DNA from: Candidatus Rikenella faecigallinarum
Lineage (GTDB): Bacteria; Bacteroidota; Bacteroidia; Bacteroidales; Rikenellaceae
NCBI GenBank assembly: GCA_019113395.1
Contig: DXHL01000028.1
Coordinates: 1 to 64,000, forward strand
Direction of reading: 5' to 3'
Length of the DNA: 64,000 nucleotides
Of this stretch, positions 17,652 to 26,497 are shown piece by piece. Made by a program: the position numbers and the translations under genes. Every line of letters begins with the position of its first letter. Positions within the stretch are counted from its first letter, which is position 1. The notes under the pieces are model-generated. The model did no database searches, had not been told where the DNA came from, and was given only the letters and a program-made list of their open reading frames with translations.

Positions 17652-18323
17652 TTAGTCCTGTTCGCCGGTTTTGAAGCGGTAGACCGAGAGGAGGCTGAGC
17701 AGGCTCAGCAGCAGGGTGAAGAGGGTCAGTCCCGGCAGGAAGGCGTTGTAGGCTTCGGGAGCCGGAGCGAGGAAGTAGATTCGGAGCACTCCGGCGGCCA
17801 CCAGCAGGTTGAGGATGCGTCGTTTCCAGGCGGGTTCGAGGCATACCCAGGCCGTGAGGAAGTAGGCGGCCCACCCGGCGAGGTACCAGGGCAGTGCGGT
17901 GAGCAGGACGCGTTGGGTGAGTTCCCGTGCGACGGCTGTTTCGAAGCGCAGGGTCACCAGACCGAGGCTGACACCGTAGAGTGCGCAGAGGGTCACCGTG
18001 CCGTAGAGCAGCATGGCGGCCACCATGCGGTAGTGGGGGTAGGGGAGGTGGAGGGTGAGTTTGAGGCGGCTTTGCTGCATCTCGGGTACGTATTGGAAGA
18101 TGCCGAGCAGCAGTCCTGTCAGCAGCGGCAGAAAGGTCAGCAGGTCGATGAAGACCGCATCGCGTTCGAGCATCACGGCCCAGAGGTGGACAGCCCCTTT
18201 GAACTCGATGACCCGGCTCACGTTGAGCAGGCAGTAGGCCGTAAAGGCGGTCATCAGCACGAGGGCCAGGAGCAGGTACCAGCGGGTTTTAATCCACTCC
18301 TTGTAACATATCGCTTTTCCCAT
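17652..18323 (-). CDS. ABC-2 type permease
   Basis: A protein of 223 residues with six hydrophobic segments: WYLLLALVLMTAFTAYCLL near the start, VFIDLLTFLPLLTGLLLGIF, the segment around AAMLLYGTVTLCALYGVSLGL, VLLTALPWYLAGWAAYFLTA, a helix near 175-190, and FLPGLTLFTLLLSLLSLLSV near the end. Together with the ATPase 52 bases upstream it would form an exporter. The substrate is not identifiable from sequence. Confidence 0.75.
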   Translation of the reverse strand: MGKAICYKEWIKTRWYLLLALVLMTAFTAYCLLNVSRVIEFKGAVHLWAVMLERDAVFIDLLTFLPLLTGLLLGIFQYVPEMQQSRLKLTLHLPYPHYRMVAAMLLYGTVTLCALYGVSLGLVTLRFETAVARELTQRVLLTALPWYLAGWAAYFLTAWVCLEPAWKRRILNLLVAAGVLRIYFLAPAPEAYNAFLPGLTLFTLLLSLLSLLSVYRFKTGEQD

Positions 18324-18375
18324 AGTTTTGTGTCGGAGGTAGTCTGAAATATTAGGATGGAGGGTGGTATGGGGG

Positions 18376-19263
18376 TTAATATTTTCCCGTCAGGCCGATA
18401 AAGGCATCTTCGAGCCCCACGCGATGGCTTTCGAGCGCGGTGTAGGGTACGTGCTGTTCATCGAGGATGCGCCGCACGTCACTTTCGCCGAGGAACGAGA
18501 AGAGTTCGCCTTGGGAGCCGATGGCCGAGGGGTGGTAGAGCCGCTCATCGCGGGGCAGCGGGCCGTCAGCCGTCAGGGTGAAGGTGTACTGTCGCAGCTC
18601 TTCGAGCAGTTTGCCCACGGGCTGTTGGAGCAGGATGCGGCCGTAGTCCATCATGATGCAGTCGTCGATAAGCCGCTCCATGTCCTGAATGATGTGCGAG
18701 GTGAGGAAGACGGTTTTCGCTTCGGCTTTGGCGTATTCGCGCAGGTAGTCGATGAAGAGCCGACGGTAGCCGGGGTCGAGCCCCAGTGAAAAGTCATCCA
18801 GTACCAGCAGGTCGGGGTTCTGGGCGAGAATCAGCCCGAGTGCCACCTGCGACCGCTGGCCGCACGACATGCGGGCAATGCGCTGTCCGGGTGCCACGCG
18901 CAGCTTCTCCATCAACTGGTAGTAGGCGTCACGGTTCCAGCGCGGGTAGAACGGCGCATAGAACTTTTCGATTTGGGTGATGCTCATGAAGGAGTATTGG
19001 ATATGCCCTTCGATAAGCAGGCCGATGTTTTGGCGTGTGCGGGGGTTCATCCGCTGGACATCCTCGCCGAAGATACGGCAGACACCCGAACGGGGCTTGA
19101 GATAACCGCTCAGGATGTTGATGGTGGTGGTTTTTCCGGTTCCGTTTTTGCCGAGCAGCCCGAGGATGCGTCCGCGGGGGACGTCGAAGCTCAGGTTTTC
19201 GTATATCAGCCGTTTCCCGTAGTAGTGGGTGAGGTTGCGGCACTCGATGATGGGTTCGGTCAT
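18376..19263 (-). CDS. ABC transporter ATP-binding protein
   Basis: A protein of 295 residues. Walker A is GLLGKNGTGKTTTINIL and Walker B LLVLDDFSLGLDPG. The signature is altered to MSCGQRSQVALG rather than LSGGQ, and Asp replaces the usual catalytic Glu after the Walker B Asp, so its hydrolysis may be slow or the family divergent. The H loop is LTSHIIQD. A C-terminal extension of about 80 residues follows, as in ABC-2 exporters. It works with the permease at 17652-18323. Confidence 0.85.
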   Translation of the reverse strand: MTEPIIECRNLTHYYGKRLIYENLSFDVPRGRILGLLGKNGTGKTTTINILSGYLKPRSGVCRIFGEDVQRMNPRTRQNIGLLIEGHIQYSFMSITQIEKFYAPFYPRWNRDAYYQLMEKLRVAPGQRIARMSCGQRSQVALGLILAQNPDLLVLDDFSLGLDPGYRRLFIDYLREYAKAEAKTVFLTSHIIQDMERLIDDCIMMDYGRILLQQPVGKLLEELRQYTFTLTADGPLPRDERLYHPSAIGSQGELFSFLGESDVRRILDEQHVPYTALESHRVGLEDAFIGLTGKY

Positions 19264-19320
19264 GGGTGTGAGAGGTGTTTATGGGGCGGTGTCAGCGGCA
19301 GTCAGATGCCATGCGGCGCC

Positions 19321-19896
19321 CTAAAAGAAGAACAGAAAGGCGAGCGGGAAGAGCAGTCCGGCGAGGAGTTCCACGCCGCCCCAGCCCAGAAAGCCTTTGC
19401 GGCCCTTCATCATGGTGAATCCGGTGATGGTGATGATTATCAGGGCGATGCAAAAGATGTCGGAAAAGGTGGTCCACCAGCGGCCGGGGTTGTAGTGCAG
19501 TCGGCTGACGGCGCCGAAGAAGGGACGGCGCTTGAAGGCTTCGTATTCGGCCTTGCCGGTGGTGAGGTCGGCCACGACGCTCGACCCGCCCTTGAGAAAG
19601 ACTTTGACCGTGTGGGGTTGCGGGAAGTAGTGCTTGGTGTAGGCATTCTCTTCGTCCACGGGTCGCAGCAGGTGTTCGCGGACCCACGCTTCGGTGATGC
19701 CGTTGCGCGTGGGAATGGGACCCGTGACCGCAAAGGTGTGGCGGCTGATGTCGTAGTTGGGGTTGAAGGTGGCCTTGTGGTTGAGGGCAATGCCCGAGAT
19801 TGCGTAAATCAGGATGACGCCCGCAAAGAAGAACGACAGGTCGCGGTGAAGGCGTCGGCTCACTTTGCGCAGGCCTGTCATGAACGATGATGGCAT
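19321..19896 (-). CDS. PepSY-associated membrane protein
   Basis: A protein of 191 residues. It begins with a cytoplasmic basic segment and a helix carrying the PepSY-TM pattern (LHRDLSFFFAGVILIYAISGIALNHK). An extracytoplasmic PepSY-like domain follows, with VKVFLKGGSSVVADLTTGKAEYE. Two C-terminal helices complete it (FSDIFCIALIIITITGF, LLAGLLFPLAFLFFF). Short proteins of this kind often accompany iron or heme uptake and membrane redox systems in Bacteroidetes. It lies between the lipoprotein and the ABC ATPase in the operon (gaps 115 and 57 bases). Confidence 0.75.
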   Translation of the reverse strand: MPSSFMTGLRKVSRRLHRDLSFFFAGVILIYAISGIALNHKATFNPNYDISRHTFAVTGPIPTRNGITEAWVREHLLRPVDEENAYTKHYFPQPHTVKVFLKGGSSVVADLTTGKAEYEAFKRRPFFGAVSRLHYNPGRWWTTFSDIFCIALIIITITGFTMMKGRKGFLGWGGVELLAGLLFPLAFLFFF

Positions 19897-20011
19897 GGCG
19901 GTGAAGGGATGTTGTGTGGGGGCGGGGTGAGGCGGAGAAAGGGAAGACGATACGTTATCACTTCCCTCACTCCCTTTCCATGCCCGTCACTGAAAAAAAG
20001 TCTCTGAAAAA

Positions 20012-20605
20012 CTATTCCTGAATGGTGTACGACTCGCCGTCGATGTAATAGAACGAGAGGTAATCCTTGCCCTCTTTGGCTTTGCGGTCGGCGATGCGCT
20101 GGCGGAAGGCCGCAATACGGTCGGCAGTTGAGACGGCTCCCGTAGCCTCGCCGCGGGCCTTCTGTTCCGATTCGCAGCCGGCTCCGCTGTCGCCGTGGCT
20201 CTCTGCGGTTTGGCTCTTCACCTGCTCTTCCCAACGGGTGAGGTAGGCTTCGTCGATACGTTGTTCGCGCAGGGTGCCGCGGATGGTGACAATGGCATTG
20301 ACAACGGCCTGCGGGAAGCTGCCGATGGCTTTTCCGGCTTCGACACGGATGGTACGGGTGTCGTCGCTCCCCATGAGGAAGATTTTGCCGCCGCCGTGCG
20401 AGCAGATGTGGGTGCAGATGCCTTCGACGGTGATGGAGGTATCGACGAGTGTTTCAGCCGCGGAGAGCAGCGAGTCTACGTCCATGACCCGGGCTGCGGA
20501 GGCTTCGGCGGTTGTGGTGGCGTTGTTGGAGGAGGTGTTGGAGCCGCAGGCGGCCAGGGTGAGGGCTCCGAAGAGGGCGAGGGAGCCGAGGAGTGTTTTT
20601 TTCAT
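20012..20605 (-). CDS. Lipoprotein with an OB-like domain and a Cys/His motif
   Basis: A protein of 197 residues and first gene of the operon ending at 16401. The signal peptide ends in the lipobox LAAC (MKKTLLGSLALFGALTLAAC). The central part (about 45-115) reads like a small OB fold: TSITVEGICTHICSHGGGK, then IFLMGSDDTRTIRVEAG and NAIVTIRGTLREQ. The CTHICSH cluster looks able to bind a metal, by resemblance to the Cys-containing DUF4920-type OB proteins; this is inference. The C-terminal third is charged and low in complexity. A -7 box at 20633-20640 fits the ATG at 20605. Confidence 0.7.
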   Translation of the reverse strand: MKKTLLGSLALFGALTLAACGSNTSSNNATTTAEASAARVMDVDSLLSAAETLVDTSITVEGICTHICSHGGGKIFLMGSDDTRTIRVEAGKAIGSFPQAVVNAIVTIRGTLREQRIDEAYLTRWEEQVKSQTAESHGDSGAGCESEQKARGEATGAVSTADRIAAFRQRIADRKAKEGKDYLSFYYIDGESYTIQE

Positions 20606-20632
20606 GGGTTGTGAAGTATTGTTGAACGGGTG

Positions 20633-20640
20633 CAAAGGTA
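20633..20640 (-). promoter_or_regulatory. Promoter -7 box of the lipoprotein/ABC operon
   Basis: TACCTTTG on the minus strand, 27 bases upstream of the ATG at 20605. Confidence 0.6.
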
Positions 20641-20718
20641 TGGGGGCGGCGTGGGGTGCGGAATCCCCAAAAGTGGGGAAAAGCGGAGCGGGGCATCCCC
20701 GTTTTTGGGTAGGAGGAG

Positions 20719-20759
20719 GTGTCCAATAATTAGACACCGGGTGTCTAATTATTGGACAC
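20719..20759. promoter_or_regulatory. Two tandem copies of a 19-base palindromic site
   Basis: GTGTCCAATAATTAGACAC (20719-20737) and GTGTCTAATTATTGGACAC (20741-20759) share the half-sites GTGTC/GACAC, nine bases apart. Their starts are 22 bases apart, two helical turns. The two together also form one long inverted repeat. They lie between the divergent genes at 20605 and 20867 and could be an operator pair for a dimeric regulator, or a hairpin. Confidence 0.45.
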
Positions 20760-20866
20760 CCGGGCAGGATAAGTTTTTCTGTAATGTACTGATAAATATG
20801 CACTTGCGATTTGTGGCACGCTCTTTGGACGGAATCAATCCACATGAAAAAACCGAACTTACCGTG

Positions 20867-22315
20867 ATGAAAAGAGTGAAATTTCTTTGTGCTGCGTGGC
20901 TGGCGCTGCTGACGCTGACGGCTCGTCCGCAGGAGACGGCCACGGTCGGCATTGCGGCTCCCGTCGTGGACCGGCGGGTCGAACTGATGACCATCGTTGC
21001 CCGACTGGCCGATTTCCCGGAGTATCAATCCTCTTTGGTGCGAGCCTATACCGACAGCCTCGATGCCTGGTTTGCCCCATACCGTAACCATGCTGCCGTG
21101 GCCTCTTTGCGCGAATTGAGGGAGCAGCGCGGGGTGGCCTACGATGCGGTGCCGATTATGGGAGTCTATCTGAGCGAACCTCCCCGCCTGCGGGCGCGGT
21201 TTCCGCTGACAGCCACCCAACCTGACGAGCGGTGGGATGTAAAATCCGGCAAGAAATTCATCCGCCTGCTGCGCCGTTTTTATCGCGACACCCGCTGTGA
21301 GGCCTTCTTTGAGCGTCAGGACACTCTGTTCGCCACTGTGGAGCGTAGCTTTCAACCGGTTTTTTCGGAGATAGACATGGCGTGGTTCGGACGTTTCTTC
21401 GGCGTTCAGCATCCCGACGGGATGATTCCCATTATCGGGATGGGGTTCGGAGGCGGAAACTACGGTGGACGGATTCTCTATCCCGACTCGACGGCCGACA
21501 ACTATGCCTTTATGGGGAGCTGGTCGCTCTGGGAGGGGCAGCCGATGTTCGATGCGGAGCTGTTCAAACAGACGATTGTCCACGAGTTCTGCCACTCGTT
21601 CGTCAATCCGACGCTTGAGCACGATACGTTGGCGTTATGTGCGGCCGAGGGACTCTATCGGGCTGAGGCCGAACGCATGGACCGTCAGGCCTATACCGAT
21701 GGCAGGTCGGTGTTGTTCGAGACCTTTGTGCGGGCAGCCGTCATCTGTTATCTGAGGGAACACGCGACTCGGGTCGCTGCGGAGAATGAGTTGTGGGCGC
21801 AGATAGACCTGGGTTTTGTCTGGATGCCCGAGGCGGTGGCGCTGCTCGAAGCGTATGCCGCCCGTCGGGACCGCTATCCCGATTTTGCGGCCTTTGTGCC
21901 CCGCGTGCGGAGCTGGTGTCAGGAGACGGTCGGCAGCATGGAGACCCTCCATGCGCGTCGTGCGGCCGAACGCGAGGTGCGGCGAGAGCAGGCGTTGAAG
22001 GTGGTGGCGGTCGAACCTTTCGGCAACGGAGCGCAGGAGGTAGACCCCGCGCTGACCGAACTGACGATTCGTTTCGACCGTCCGCTCGCGGGGCGCGGCT
22101 ATGCCTTCAACTCCCATCCCGATTCGGAAGAGGGGTTGCCCGTGTACGGCAGGGCACGTTATTCCGAGGACAAACGGGCGGTCACGGTGTCGGTTCGGTT
22201 GAAACCGGGTCGGACCTATCGGTTTTGGGTGCTGAAAGATTTGAGTTTTGTCGGAGCCGACGGTGTCCGTATGTATGAAGATTACCTCGTCACGTTCCGC
22301 ACCCGCGACAAGTAG
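20867..22315 (+). CDS. Secreted DUF4932-like zinc metalloprotease
   Basis: A protein of 482 residues. MKRVKFLCAAWLALLTLTAR is a signal peptide, so I start at 20867 rather than at the ATG at 20798. The central domain carries the zinc-protease motif HExxH in TIVHEFCHSFVNP, with downstream acidic residues (AAEGLYRAEAERMD) that could give the third ligand; this fits DUF4932. The last 110 residues look like a beta-sandwich (LTELTIRFDRPLAGRGYAF, KRAVTVSVRLKPGRTYRF), a bacterial Ig-like domain. It is probably extracytoplasmic. It is divergent from the lipoprotein operon and lies upstream of the TonB receptor, which has its own promoter. Confidence 0.75.
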   Translation: MKRVKFLCAAWLALLTLTARPQETATVGIAAPVVDRRVELMTIVARLADFPEYQSSLVRAYTDSLDAWFAPYRNHAAVASLRELREQRGVAYDAVPIMGVYLSEPPRLRARFPLTATQPDERWDVKSGKKFIRLLRRFYRDTRCEAFFERQDTLFATVERSFQPVFSEIDMAWFGRFFGVQHPDGMIPIIGMGFGGGNYGGRILYPDSTADNYAFMGSWSLWEGQPMFDAELFKQTIVHEFCHSFVNPTLEHDTLALCAAEGLYRAEAERMDRQAYTDGRSVLFETFVRAAVICYLREHATRVAAENELWAQIDLGFVWMPEAVALLEAYAARRDRYPDFAAFVPRVRSWCQETVGSMETLHARRAAEREVRREQALKVVAVEPFGNGAQEVDPALTELTIRFDRPLAGRGYAFNSHPDSEEGLPVYGRARYSEDKRAVTVSVRLKPGRTYRFWVLKDLSFVGADGVRMYEDYLVTFRTRDK

Positions 22316-22390
22316 TCCCGCTTCGGGACTCTTGGCGGCGTGATAGTTGCGGATTGGTTCGGGCCTCCCTAAAAATGGGGAGGCCCGAAC
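22315..22390. terminator. Two adjacent hairpins after the metalloprotease gene
   Basis: A 6-base-pair hairpin (22315-22320 with 22324-22329) starts at the last base of the stop codon. It is followed by a 13-base-pair stem (22357-22369 with 22378-22390). They precede the TonB receptor promoter. Confidence 0.65.
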
Positions 22391-22436
22391 GCCTTTTTCC
22401 TCACTTGTGGCGATTGTCCTCCCGCAGGGGGGCCGA

Positions 22437-22444
22437 TACCTTTG
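22437..22444 (+). promoter_or_regulatory. Promoter -7 box for the TonB receptor
   Basis: TACCTTTG with an upstream TTG (22414-22416) at about 20 bases, 21 bases before the ATG at 22466. Confidence 0.6.
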
Positions 22445-22465
22445 CAGCGTCATTCTTACCCCGCG

Positions 22466-25201
22466 ATGCGAACGCTGCTCCATATCCTGTTGCTGCTGTC
22501 GGTGGCGCTGCCGAGTGCCGTCGGCGCCGTGCTGCGAGGCACGGTGGCCGACATCGCCACGGGGAAACCCCAGGACTACGCCCTGGTGCAACTCTTCGCT
22601 GCAGGGGACAGCACGCCCCGCGGTGCCGTGACCGATTCCCGCGGGGCTTTCGTCTTCTCGGGGCTCCAACCCGGTGCCTATCGGGTGAAGGTGCTTTTCG
22701 TGGGGTACGAGGCGTGGGAACGCACGCTTCACATCGCGGGCGACACGACGCTGCGCATCGGACTGGTGACTCGCCCGCTGACCACGCAGGAGGTGGTCGT
22801 GACGGCTCAGGAGTCGCGAGGCGCCACCAGCGCCTCGCGCATCGACCGTCAGGCCATGGAACACCTCCAGCCCTCCAGCTTCGCCGACCTGCTGTCGCTG
22901 CTGCCCGGAGGCATGGCCTCCACGCCCCAGCTCGGCACGCCGAACCTCATCCGGCTGCGCGAGGCGGGCAACAGCAGCGATGATTACGACATCTCGTCGC
23001 TCGGCACGGCCTTTACGGTGGATGGGGTACCCCTCAGCACGGATGCCAATCTGCAGGCGGTGCCCGGGTCGAGCAGCGACAACTCACTGGTCTCTCGGGG
23101 GCTTGACATGCGGGCGATTCCGACCGACAACATCGAGTCGGTCGAAATCGTGCGGGGGATTCCTTCGGTCGAATACGGCGACCTCACCAGCGGGCTGGTC
23201 AATATCCGCCGCCGTGCCACCGCCACCCCCTTCGAAGCGCGCGTCAAAGCCGACGAATACGGTAAACTGGTCTCCCTCGGCAAGGGGATAGCCCTGCGGG
23301 GCGAAGATAAGGTGCTGAACATCGACGGTGACTACCTGACGGCCCGCAACGACCCCCGCAACACGCTGGCCAACTACCGCCGCATCACGGGGTCGCTGCG
23401 CTACAACAGCCGTGAGACCACGGAACGTGCCGTGCGGCGGTGGCGCCTGAGCCTCGATTACAGCGCCTCGATAGACAGCGAAAAAACCGATGCCGATGCC
23501 TCGATGGCGGGCGACCGTTTCAAATCCTCCTACAATCGGGTGGCGCTGGCCTCGGCCTGGAACTGGACCTTTCTGCGGGGCGGGGCGGTGAAGTCGCTCG
23601 ACGTGACCGCTTCGCTGGCTCAGGAATTCAGCCGCATGGAGCAGACCAAACAGGTCTATCTCAATCGTGCCGTTCCGCTCCCCGTGGGCATGACCAACGG
23701 ACAGGAGTACGATGCGGAGTTGCTGCCTTACAAATATACGGCCGATGTGGCGGTGGACGGCAAGCCGATGAATGCCTTCATTAAGGCGGTACTGGGGCTG
23801 GGCGGAACGACCGGTGGCTTGAAACACAGCGGTAAGGTGGGGCTGGACTGGAAGTACGACAAAAACTGGGGAGCGGGCCAAATCTATGACATCACCCGCC
23901 CGCTGAATCCGACCAATACGAATCGTCCTCGTCCGTTCTACGACATTCCGGCCGGTACGGAGCTGTCGCTCTTTGCCGAGGATGCCCTGCGTTTCGAGGC
24001 GGGCCGTCACCGTTTTGTGGTGACGGCCGGCCTGCGGGCGATGATGCCGCTCAACATTGCCCGCGACTACCAGATGCACGGCAAGGTCTATCTCGACCCG
24101 CGGCTCAACGTGCAGTGGCGGCTGCCGAGTGTGGGAGAGGGAGCTGCGCGGTGGGATTTTGAGGTGGCCGCAGGTATCGGACAACACACCAAGACACCCA
24201 CCCTCGACCAACTCTATCCCGACCCCCTCTATGCCGACCTCGTGCAGCTCAATTACTACCCCACGAACCCCGACCTGCGGCGCATCAACGTGCTGACCTA
24301 CGTCTGGGACAATATCAATTTTGACCTTCGCCCGGCCCGCAACCTGAAGTGGGAGGTGCGGTTCGGGGCATCGCACAGGGGAGCGAACTTTTCGGTCACC
24401 TATTTCCAGGAGCGGATGCGCGACGGCTTCCGTACCATGACCTATTACAAGGCGTTGCCCTATAAAAAATACGATGCAAGCAGCCTTGACCCCTCGACCC
24501 TGACGGCTCCGCCCGACCTCTCGACGCTGCCCTACACCTGGGATACACTGCTCAATACTTACGGCCGTTGGGCCAACGGCACCCGCATCGACAAACAGGG
24601 GGTGGAGTTTCAGTTCTCGACCTCGCGCATCGAGTCGATACGCACACGCATCACGGTCAACGGGGCGTGGTTTCGCACCACCTACAGCAACAGTGCCCCC
24701 ATCTACCGCTCGTCTACCATCAATCTGGGAGGCGACCCGCTCAAATATGTGGGGCTGTATGACTGGGAAGACGGGTCGGTGCGCCAGCAGTTCAACACCA
24801 ATGTCACGTTTGACACCCACATTGAACGGTTGGGGCTGACCTTCTCGACGACCTTCCAGTGTCTGTGGTTCACGAGCAGTGCGCCGCTCTGGAACGACGG
24901 GGTTCCGGTGGCGTGGGTCGATGCGGCCGGCAACGAGCACCCCTTTACGGAGGCCGACAAAACTGATACGCAGCTGCAGTGGCTTGTCCAAAAATATGCC
25001 GACGGCTATTTCGACCGCTCGACGGTGCCCTTCAGCATGGATGTGAACCTGAAAGCCACGAAACATTTTGGCCGCTGGGCACGGCTGGCCATGTATGTCA
25101 ATCGCCTCTTCAGTGCATATCCGGACTACTATCGGAATGGGGTGCTGGTGCGCCGCTCGGCCTCGCCCTACTTCGGCATGGAACTCACCTTCACCTTTTA
25201 A
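22466..25201 (+). CDS. TonB-dependent outer-membrane receptor (no SusD partner)
   Basis: A protein of 911 residues. The signal peptide MRTLLHILLLLSVALPSAVG is followed by a carboxypeptidase-regulatory-like domain (about 20-100: LRGTVADIATGKPQDYALV, FVFSGLQPGAYRVKV). Next come the plug domain (about 115-240; IESVEIVRGIPSVEYGDL is the classic plug motif) and a 22-strand barrel ending in YFGMELTFTF with a terminal Phe. It imports a substrate across the outer membrane using TonB. No SusD gene follows; instead DUF4876 and DUF6850 genes do, a grouping repeatedly seen in Bacteroides. The substrate is unknown. Confidence 0.92.
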   Translation: MRTLLHILLLLSVALPSAVGAVLRGTVADIATGKPQDYALVQLFAAGDSTPRGAVTDSRGAFVFSGLQPGAYRVKVLFVGYEAWERTLHIAGDTTLRIGLVTRPLTTQEVVVTAQESRGATSASRIDRQAMEHLQPSSFADLLSLLPGGMASTPQLGTPNLIRLREAGNSSDDYDISSLGTAFTVDGVPLSTDANLQAVPGSSSDNSLVSRGLDMRAIPTDNIESVEIVRGIPSVEYGDLTSGLVNIRRRATATPFEARVKADEYGKLVSLGKGIALRGEDKVLNIDGDYLTARNDPRNTLANYRRITGSLRYNSRETTERAVRRWRLSLDYSASIDSEKTDADASMAGDRFKSSYNRVALASAWNWTFLRGGAVKSLDVTASLAQEFSRMEQTKQVYLNRAVPLPVGMTNGQEYDAELLPYKYTADVAVDGKPMNAFIKAVLGLGGTTGGLKHSGKVGLDWKYDKNWGAGQIYDITRPLNPTNTNRPRPFYDIPAGTELSLFAEDALRFEAGRHRFVVTAGLRAMMPLNIARDYQMHGKVYLDPRLNVQWRLPSVGEGAARWDFEVAAGIGQHTKTPTLDQLYPDPLYADLVQLNYYPTNPDLRRINVLTYVWDNINFDLRPARNLKWEVRFGASHRGANFSVTYFQERMRDGFRTMTYYKALPYKKYDASSLDPSTLTAPPDLSTLPYTWDTLLNTYGRWANGTRIDKQGVEFQFSTSRIESIRTRITVNGAWFRTTYSNSAPIYRSSTINLGGDPLKYVGLYDWEDGSVRQQFNTNVTFDTHIERLGLTFSTTFQCLWFTSSAPLWNDGVPVAWVDAAGNEHPFTEADKTDTQLQWLVQKYADGYFDRSTVPFSMDVNLKATKHFGRWARLAMYVNRLFSAYPDYYRNGVLVRRSASPYFGMELTFTF

Positions 25202-25231
25202 TCTGTTTAATCCCTAAAAAACATACCCACC

Positions 25232-26497
25232 ATGAAACAACTGAAACGTTTTGCACTGCTTTGTGCTGCTGCACTGACCGTAGTCGCCTGCTCGGACAAC
25301 ACGCCGAAACAGGTCTCCCTCGGAACGGAAACCATCGAACTGACCGCTCCGGCCAACTTTTCGTCGATGACCGTGACCGGCGGCCGCTACACCTTTACCA
25401 ATGTGACTACCGGAGTGGAGACCGTGCTGGAGTATCCGCTCTCGGCCGGTGCCTCAGTTGCGGAAGGGCTTTACAACGTGAAATTTGAGGGTGAAGCCGA
25501 CTGTGTGGTCGATTTGACCAAAGCGGATGCCGAAACTTCGACCACCCTCACGGTGAAAATGCAGGGTGTTCAAAACAATGTGGTGGTCAAGGCTGACGGA
25601 AGTTTCCGCCTGACCCTGGCCTTGTCGGTCGTTCCCGAGTCGAGCAACGACTTTGTGATTTCGGAGATTTACTACGTCGGTTCGGCCTATGCCGCCGATG
25701 CCAGTGGCAAACAGAAACAATACAACGGTGATGCCTACATCAAAATCACCAACAACTCCGATACGGTGCTCTATGCCGACGGACTGGCCTTTGTGGAGTC
25801 GGAGTTTACGACCTCGACCAAAAACGACTATACGCCGATGGTGCGGGATTCGGCCATTACCGTTGATGCGCTGTTTGTGATTCCGGGTACCGGCAAACAA
25901 TATCCGGTGCAACCCGGTGAGTCCATTGTCTTGTGCGACAACGCCCAGAACCACAAGGAGGCTGATGCGAGCTTTATGGACCTGAGCGGAGCGGATTTCG
26001 AGTGGTTCACCAACTCGACCAATGCCAACTATCCCGACATCGATAACCCAGCAGTGCCAAACCTGGAGGTGTACTATTGCTACACGGCGACGATTTTCGT
26101 ACTGAACAAGCAGGGAACGAAAGCCTATGCGCTGGTTCGTATGCCGCAGGGGCTGACCAAAGAGCAATATCTGAACGAATACACCTACACGGCTTACTAT
26201 ACGAATGTGCTCGGGAAACCGACTACTCCCAAAACCTACTACAAGATTCCGAACGAGTGGGTTGTGGATGCCGTGGAGATGCGGGGCTACAAGTATGAGT
26301 TTGCATGGCCTGTTTTCGACCCGTCGCTCGACATCAGTTACACCTATTGCGGAGACCTGACTTCGGGTACTATCGAATATGGTATGGCTGTACGTCGCAA
26401 GGTGGCATCCACGACGGCTGACGGGCGGCAGGTGCTGCAGGATACGAATAACTCGGCCGAGGATTTCGAGCGCAACGTGGTTCCCTCGATGCGGTAG
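25232..26497 (+). CDS. DUF4876 lipoprotein
   Basis: A protein of 421 residues with a lipoprotein signal ending in VVAC (MKQLKRFALLCAAALTVVAC). An N-terminal Ig-like/carboxypeptidase-regulatory-type sandwich (about 30-140) is followed by a domain beginning FVISEIYYVGSAYAADASGK, which resembles a lamin-tail-like fold (YIKITNNSDTVLYADGLAFV), ending about residue 415. This is the DUF4876 family. It lies 30 bases after the TonB receptor and is likely cotranscribed, so it is probably a surface partner of that receptor. Its ligand is unknown. Confidence 0.82.
   Translation: MKQLKRFALLCAAALTVVACSDNTPKQVSLGTETIELTAPANFSSMTVTGGRYTFTNVTTGVETVLEYPLSAGASVAEGLYNVKFEGEADCVVDLTKADAETSTTLTVKMQGVQNNVVVKADGSFRLTLALSVVPESSNDFVISEIYYVGSAYAADASGKQKQYNGDAYIKITNNSDTVLYADGLAFVESEFTTSTKNDYTPMVRDSAITVDALFVIPGTGKQYPVQPGESIVLCDNAQNHKEADASFMDLSGADFEWFTNSTNANYPDIDNPAVPNLEVYYCYTATIFVLNKQGTKAYALVRMPQGLTKEQYLNEYTYTAYYTNVLGKPTTPKTYYKIPNEWVVDAVEMRGYKYEFAWPVFDPSLDISYTYCGDLTSGTIEYGMAVRRKVASTTADGRQVLQDTNNSAEDFERNVVPSMR

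Noticed and set aside
23084..25066. 660-residue minus-strand open frame
   Set aside because: It is antisense to the TonB receptor; its composition is rich in Arg, His and Gly with no domain.
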